Below, in pieces: positions 59,860 through 64,000 of a stretch of DNA of 64,000 nt (within the stretch, counting starts at the first letter, position 1; each line of letters opens with the position of its first letter). Below the pieces are notes generated by a model that saw only the letters and a list, made by a program, of their open reading frames with translations, was not told the origin of the DNA and ran no database searches. A program made the position numbers and the translations under genes. Source of the DNA: Fluviicola sp. (GTDB lineage: Bacteria; Bacteroidota; Bacteroidia; Flavobacteriales_D; Crocinitomicaceae); contig JARWZO010000027.1 of NCBI GenBank assembly GCA_029866325.1, forward strand, positions 248,001-312,000, given 5' to 3'.

Positions 59860-61221
59860 ATGAAAATCTACAACAATATATTGGAAACCATCGGTAATAC
59901 ACCATTGGTGAAACTGAATGTGCTTACCAAAGATGTGAAAGCAACCGTTCTTGCAAAGGTGGAAACAACCAATCCGGGAAACTCGGTGAAAGACCGTATG
60001 GCGGTGAAAATGATCGAAGATGCGGAAGCAAGCGGCTTATTGAAACCCGGAGGAACGATCATTGAAGGAACTTCAGGAAACACAGGAATGGGCTTGGCCT
60101 TGGTTGCGATCATAAAAGGTTATAAACTGATTTGTGTGCTCAACGATAAACAGTCGAAAGAGAAAATGGACATTTTACGTGCAGTTGGTGCTGAAGTAGT
60201 GGTTTGTCCGACAGCTGTTGAGCCAACAGATCCACGTTCATATTACTCTGTTTCCAAGCGTTTGGCGAAAGAAATCCCGAATTCATGGTATGTGAATCAA
60301 TATGATAATTTATCGAACAGAACCGCGCATTACGAGCAAACCGGACCTGAAATCTGGGAACAAACCGACGGAAAAGTCACGCATTTTATTGTGGGAGTAG
60401 GAACAGGAGGAACCATTTCCGGAGTTGGAAAATACCTGAAAGAGAAAAATCCGAACATCAAAATCTGGGGAATTGATACTTACGGATCGGTGTTCAAAAA
60501 ATACAAGGAAACGGGCATTTTCGATGAGAATGAAATTTACCCATACATCACGGAAGGCATCGGTGAAGATATTTTGCCGGCGAATGTAGATTTTGATGTG
60601 ATCGATCTTTTTGAAAAAGTAACGGATAAAGATGCCGCTGTTTATACCCGCAGATTGGCGCGTGAGGAAGGAATCTTTGTAGGAAATTCGGCTGGTGCAG
60701 CCATTGGCGGTTTGTTACAATTGCAAGATAAATTGACTGCCGACGATGTTGTTGTGGTATTGTTCCACGATCATGGAAGTCGTTATGTGGGGAAAATTTT
60801 CAACGACGATTGGATGCGTGAACGCGGCTTCTTGGATGAAAATTTAAGAACCGCCGAAGATTTGATCGCTCGTCATGCTGATCAACCGTTGGTGACCTTG
60901 TATTCAGAAGAATTGGTGTCGCATGCCATTATGAAAATGCGCAAGTTCAATATTTCGCAAATTCCGGTAATGAAAGACGGACAGTTTGTGGGTTCACTCA
61001 ACGATAATCAGGTTTATCAATTGTTGGTCGACAATCCTTCATTGCGCGATACCCCAATTTCAAAAGTGATGCAGGCACCGTTCCCTGTTGTGCAATCAAC
61101 TACCAAAATTGAGGATGTAGCTAAATTAATCAACAATGATGTACCTGCCGTTTTGGTAGAACGCGCCAATGGCAACAAACATATTTTAACACGTCAGGAT
61201 ATCATTTCATCATTGTCTTGA
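59860..61221 (+). CDS. Cystathionine beta-synthase-like PLP enzyme with C-terminal CBS domains, 453 aa
   Basis: A fold-type II PLP enzyme that forms cystathionine or cysteine from serine derivatives. Lys44 in NPGNSVKDRMAVKM is the PLP Schiff-base residue, the phosphate loop is EGTSGNTGMGLA (about 69-80) and GVGTGGTISGVGKYLKE supplies the ring-binding loop. The C-terminal ~125 residues contain two CBS domains (LVTLYSEELVSHAIMKMRKFNISQIPVM and ISKVMQAPFPVVQSTTKIEDVAKLINN), which in relatives sense adenosyl ligands. I start at ATG 59860; a TTG one codon earlier is not needed. It links to the met operon functionally (transsulfuration). A metal-receptor-like gene follows 10 bp later. Confidence 0.9.
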   Translation: MKIYNNILETIGNTPLVKLNVLTKDVKATVLAKVETTNPGNSVKDRMAVKMIEDAEASGLLKPGGTIIEGTSGNTGMGLALVAIIKGYKLICVLNDKQSKEKMDILRAVGAEVVVCPTAVEPTDPRSYYSVSKRLAKEIPNSWYVNQYDNLSNRTAHYEQTGPEIWEQTDGKVTHFIVGVGTGGTISGVGKYLKEKNPNIKIWGIDTYGSVFKKYKETGIFDENEIYPYITEGIGEDILPANVDFDVIDLFEKVTDKDAAVYTRRLAREEGIFVGNSAGAAIGGLLQLQDKLTADDVVVVLFHDHGSRYVGKIFNDDWMRERGFLDENLRTAEDLIARHADQPLVTLYSEELVSHAIMKMRKFNISQIPVMKDGQFVGSLNDNQVYQLLVDNPSLRDTPISKVMQAPFPVVQSTTKIEDVAKLINNDVPAVLVERANGNKHILTRQDIISSLS

Positions 61222-61231
61222 TTTTCGTTCT

Positions 61232-62017
61232 ATGAACAGCATTATTACGACTGACCAAATGGGGAGAGCGGTTACGATACCGTTCCCCATTCGTCGGATC
61301 GTTTCGCTGGTGCCATCACAAACCGAATTATTGATCGATCTGGGACTGGAAGAACTCCTAGTTGGAGTCACCAAATTCTGTATTCATCCCGCCGGAATGA
61401 AAGAGCGGGTAGGGCAGATCGGCGGAACCAAAACCGTGAAAATCGATCAAGTGATCGCGCTGAAACCCGATTTGGTGATTGGCAATAAGGAAGAAAACTT
61501 GCAATCGGATATTGAAGCTTTGGAACAACATGTGCCCGTTTGGATGAGTGATATTCACGATTTGGAAACTGCCTTAGACATGATTCGTCAAATCGGTTTG
61601 CTGGTCGAAAAAGAACAAATCTCACTTCAAGTAATTGATTCCATTCGACATAAATTCAATCAGTTAGATCAATTTAAGAAAAGCAGTGAATTAACCAAGG
61701 TACTTTACCTGATTTGGCGAAAACCGTATATGGCAGCCGGAAAAGGAACATTTATTGACGATTGTCTGACACGTTGCGGTTGGGTGAATTGTGTTTCGGA
61801 AACGCGATACCCTGAAATTGATCCAACTACGCTTCAACCCGATTTGATTTTGCTCAGTTCCGAGCCATATCCGTTTCAGGAACGCCACATTGAAGAATTA
61901 AAGGCATTTTTCCCAAGTGCACGAATTGAACTAGTTGACGGTGAGTATTTCTCCTGGTACGGTACACGTATGCTGGGCGCTCCGGATTATTTCATGGATT
62001 TACTCAAACGAACCTAA
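61232..62017 (+). CDS. Helical-backbone metal receptor/BtuF-like protein, cytoplasmic, 261 aa
   Basis: Similar to the substrate-binding proteins of cobalamin or iron-siderophore ABC transporters: RRIVSLVPSQTELLIDLGLEELLVGVTKFCIHP, KPDLVIGNKEENLQSDIEAL and PDLILLSSEPYPFQERHIEELK are typical. However, no signal peptide or lipobox is seen; the protein starts MNSIITTDQMGRAV. So it may stay in the cytoplasm, as some standalone members do in Bacteroidota, with an unknown ligand. It sits 10 bp after the cystathionine synthase gene and overlaps the converging gene at its 3' end by 18 bp. Confidence 0.82.
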   Translation: MNSIITTDQMGRAVTIPFPIRRIVSLVPSQTELLIDLGLEELLVGVTKFCIHPAGMKERVGQIGGTKTVKIDQVIALKPDLVIGNKEENLQSDIEALEQHVPVWMSDIHDLETALDMIRQIGLLVEKEQISLQVIDSIRHKFNQLDQFKKSSELTKVLYLIWRKPYMAAGKGTFIDDCLTRCGWVNCVSETRYPEIDPTTLQPDLILLSSEPYPFQERHIEELKAFFPSARIELVDGEYFSWYGTRMLGAPDYFMDLLKRT

Positions 62018-63313
62018 AGACACCAATAGTTTCACGATTTCGTGCAAGGCATAAGCATCTTCCTTGAAGTTAATAGAGCCTTTCAAGGAAACATTGCTTC
62101 CTTTTCGGGTTGCGGTGAAACGAATATCTTTTGCAGCATTACTGAATTTTTTGGCCGCTCCAACACCCGGAATGACGTCCATAAATGCCGTAATCAATCG
62201 GTTTCCTTCAATCACCAACAATGGTTTAAAAGTCCCTTGTATTGTTATCAAGTCCGTTTGTTTCTTGCGAATCACACTCGATGGATCAATCCCGATAAAG
62301 AGGGAATGTTTATCCAATTGAACAACCTGATATTTCATAAAACCCAGCTGAATGGTATGATCATCCAATTTGAACTCTTCCGGAATGGAAGCGAACAACT
62401 CTTTCATTGAAACAGGGGTTTCCGTTTCAACAATCATATTCATTTTCGGCAAAAAGAGCATGCCACCTTTCACTTTTTCTACTGCAATTCCTTGGTAATC
62501 AAACGTCAAAGCACGCAATTCAGGGAACTTGTATAGGCCGAAAGGAAAAAGATTGTTTAGTGAATCTGAAATGCCTTCATGAATGATCGAAGTAGAAACC
62601 AGTAAGCCGCTGTAATTCAACGAATAATTGGCCGGTTTCAGATTCTTGTCTGCGGTAAAATTGCCGTTAAATGACAGTTGATGTGGTTGATGTTGTAAGT
62701 TAAAATGGGCTGGTTTTTTGTTCCCTTTTGTAGGTATATCTACCGACATAAACGCTTTGTCACCCGTAGTTTTGGTCGATTCTACCTTGCTGTTATTCAG
62801 GAGTTTTTGCGCTGCAGCTTTCAGATTCTTATTGGTTGTTGCAGTTCCCGGAAGTGTTGAGAGAATCAATGCCGTATTGTTTTTTACTGCAAATGACTGA
62901 CTCTCGCCCAAGTAGTTAGAGATGTTTTTCTGAAACAATGCTTCATCCATCACTTTCACTAAAAAGCCGATGTAATTGGTAGTGCCTTCGCGTGAACCGA
63001 ACACTAAAATCGGTTGCCGGAAATCGATGGCTAAAACACCATATTCGCGGCGTTTTTCAAGACGATTATCGGTGATGTTTTTCAGTTGTTTGAAAAATGG
63101 GTCGTCTTTTGTTTCGAATAATAATGTGTACGTTTCGTCTTTGGCCAACTGACTGACGTGCAGACGCATCACCCAATCTGCAGATTTTGGTACCAGGATA
63201 TCTTCGGGTGGAGTCTCGGTTCCAAAAACTTCAAAGAGAATCAGGCCGATGATTCCAAGCACGCCGAGGAGCAAGACTAGGAAAAAATGAAGTATTCGAA
63301 ATTTCAGTTGCAT
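62000..63313 (-). CDS. Membrane-anchored hypothetical protein, 437 aa
   Basis: I do not recognise it. A single N-terminal membrane helix (about residues 8-30, HFFLVLLLGVLGIIGLILFEVFG) is followed by a large extracytoplasmic part with DWVMRLHVSQLAKDETYTLLFE, LAIDFRQPILVFGSREGTTNYIGFLVKV and repeated beta-hairpin-like segments (HQLSFNGNFTADKNLKPANYSLNYSGLLVS). Similar large envelope proteins occur in Bacteroidota (DUF4836-like); the match is not certain. The 3' end overlaps the metal-receptor gene by 18 bp in a convergent manner. Confidence 0.7.
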   Translation of the reverse strand: MQLKFRILHFFLVLLLGVLGIIGLILFEVFGTETPPEDILVPKSADWVMRLHVSQLAKDETYTLLFETKDDPFFKQLKNITDNRLEKRREYGVLAIDFRQPILVFGSREGTTNYIGFLVKVMDEALFQKNISNYLGESQSFAVKNNTALILSTLPGTATTNKNLKAAAQKLLNNSKVESTKTTGDKAFMSVDIPTKGNKKPAHFNLQHQPHQLSFNGNFTADKNLKPANYSLNYSGLLVSTSIIHEGISDSLNNLFPFGLYKFPELRALTFDYQGIAVEKVKGGMLFLPKMNMIVETETPVSMKELFASIPEEFKLDDHTIQLGFMKYQVVQLDKHSLFIGIDPSSVIRKKQTDLITIQGTFKPLLVIEGNRLITAFMDVIPGVGAAKKFSNAAKDIRFTATRKGSNVSLKGSINFKEDAYALHEIVKLLVSLGSFE

Positions 63314-63342
63314 TTCATAAAAGTAATTCTTTCCTGAAATTG

Positions 63343-63350
63343 TACCTTTG
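63343..63350 (+). promoter_or_regulatory. -7 promoter box TACCTTTG
   Basis: Match to TAnnTTTG only 5 nt before the ATG at 63356, another likely leaderless or near-leaderless start. Confidence 0.55.
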
Positions 63351-63355
63351 TTTTT

Positions 63356-63943
63356 ATGGGAAAATTCTGTTTCTGGTTATTGAAGCTATTTGGTTGGAAA
63401 ATCGATTCAACTACCCCGCAAAATGTGAAGCAAGCAGTTGTGGTGATGGGGCCGCACACTTCCAATTGGGATTTTGTGATCGGAAAGATGGCCTTTGCGC
63501 ATTACAAAGTCAACGCGAAATTTCTCATTAAAAAAGAATTGTTTAAACCCCCAATGGGCTGGATTCTGAAAGCGATGGGAGGAATTCCTGTAGATCGGAA
63601 GAAAAACAACAACATTACCGATCAGGCAGTGAAATACTTTCAGGAGCACGAAACCTGTTACCTTGTTTTTACACCGGAAGGCACACGCAGTTATAGCCCC
63701 AACTGGAAAAAAGGGTTTTATTACATCGCACAAAATGCCAATGTGCCGATTTACATAGCTTACATTGATTACAAACGCAAGATCGGAGGTTTTCACTCAT
63801 TGTTTGAACCGACAGGAAATTCAGATGCCGATATCCGTTACATCAAATCGGTTTTGTCGCAGTTTCAAGGACGATTTCCCGAAAACGGAATCAGAAAAGA
63901 AGAAATCGAACAACCCGTTCCTCAAAAACAGGAGAATCCATGA
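63356..63943 (+). CDS. 1-acyl-sn-glycerol-3-phosphate acyltransferase-like (PlsC superfamily), 195 aa
   Basis: A membrane-associated lipid acyltransferase. Motif I is HTSNWDF (H-x4-D) at about residue 34, and motif III is FTPEGTRSYSPNWKKGFYYIA. FLIKKELFKPPMGWILKAMGGIPVDRKKNN is the typical second block. It is short (195 aa) compared with full PlsC, like the lysophospholipid acyltransferases of Bacteroidota that act on ornithine lipids or phosphatidic acid precursors. It overlaps the next gene by 4 bp (ATGA). Confidence 0.9.
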   Translation: MGKFCFWLLKLFGWKIDSTTPQNVKQAVVVMGPHTSNWDFVIGKMAFAHYKVNAKFLIKKELFKPPMGWILKAMGGIPVDRKKNNNITDQAVKYFQEHETCYLVFTPEGTRSYSPNWKKGFYYIAQNANVPIYIAYIDYKRKIGGFHSLFEPTGNSDADIRYIKSVLSQFQGRFPENGIRKEEIEQPVPQKQENP

Positions 63944-64000
63944 CCATTGAACCATTGCGTACGGTTGCTGTTACCCGCTACATTGCTCCTTTGCGCGAAG
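63940..64000 (+). CDS. HipA-like kinase family protein, N-terminal fragment cut by window edge
   Basis: Only 20 residues are visible: MTIEPLRTVAVTRYIAPLRE. The start fits the beginning of HipA-family proteins that I recall in Bacteroidota and elsewhere (PLRTV-x-VTRY-x-x-PLRE). The ATG overlaps the acyltransferase stop (ATGA), so the gene is co-transcribed. Identity needs the sequence beyond the window. Confidence 0.45.
   Translation, partial: MTIEPLRTVAVTRYIAPLRE

Noticed and set aside
1-64000. Prophage, transposase, rRNA or tRNA genes
   Set aside because: No integrase, structural phage genes, transposase motif or tRNA-like cloverleaf was recognised by eye; a tRNA scan would be needed to be sure.

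Overview
The window looks like chromosomal DNA of a free-living Bacteroidota, most likely Flavobacteriales and possibly close to Fluviicola/Crocinitomicaceae; the lineage is inferred from gene families, not from a marker search. Supporting signs are type IX secretion (T9SS) C-terminal sorting domains of both types, a fused SecDF, a TonB-dependent receptor paired with a DUF4249 lipoprotein, many lipobox proteins, weak Shine-Dalgarno sequences, and repeated TAnnTTTG promoter boxes just upstream of genes. No rRNA, tRNA, CRISPR array, transposase or phage structural gene was seen.

Layout. 1-9.2 kb: a lipase cut by the left edge, a small hypothetical gene, clpB on the minus strand, an AraC-type regulator, a CsbD-like stress protein followed by a run of contiguous hairpins, small envelope proteins, a MITE-like element and a 28-bp tandem repeat. 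9.3-18 kb: a large T9SS-exported protein, a cell-envelope glycosylation group (GT2, HAD phosphatase, GT9, GT4) and two tandem lipoprotein paralogues. 18-23.7 kb: secDF, an MtfA-like peptidase and an exonuclease/GIY-YIG fusion. 23.8-28.9 kb: an unusual two-gene cassette, a 1116-residue protein of unknown family followed by an extensin/M15-like peptidoglycan hydrolase, with its own promoter and neither protein carrying a Sec signal. This is the best candidate here for an undescribed system.

28.9-39.1 kb: GNAT and O-acyltransferase genes, L-2-hydroxyglutarate oxidase, yaaA, an ECF sigma/anti-sigma-like pair, two tandem outer-membrane proteins and two AT-rich genes of unknown role. 39.2-43.7 kb: a SAM riboswitch heads a methionine operon (metX, homoserine dehydrogenase, OsmC-like protein, metZ). 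43.9-49.5 kb: a TonB receptor/DUF4249 pair, a 23-unit heptanucleotide repeat, two tandem FKBP isomerases and a DoxX protein. 49.8-56.8 kb: an outer-membrane protein, an esterase, two paralogous T9SS type B adhesin-like proteins, a glycosyltransferase and a lipoprotein. 56.7-64 kb: dnaX with a run of ten A and the tau tail in the -1 frame, a DUF6340 lipoprotein, a cystathionine beta-synthase-like enzyme, a metal-receptor-like protein, a membrane-anchored hypothetical protein, an acyltransferase and the start of a HipA-like gene cut by the right edge.

Two themes recur. Adjacent paralogue pairs occur four times (lipoproteins, outer-membrane proteins, FKBPs, adhesins). Intergenic DNA is rich in long hairpins with arms up to 25 bp, often touching a stop codon. 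All functional calls come from reading motifs by eye; no database search was run.
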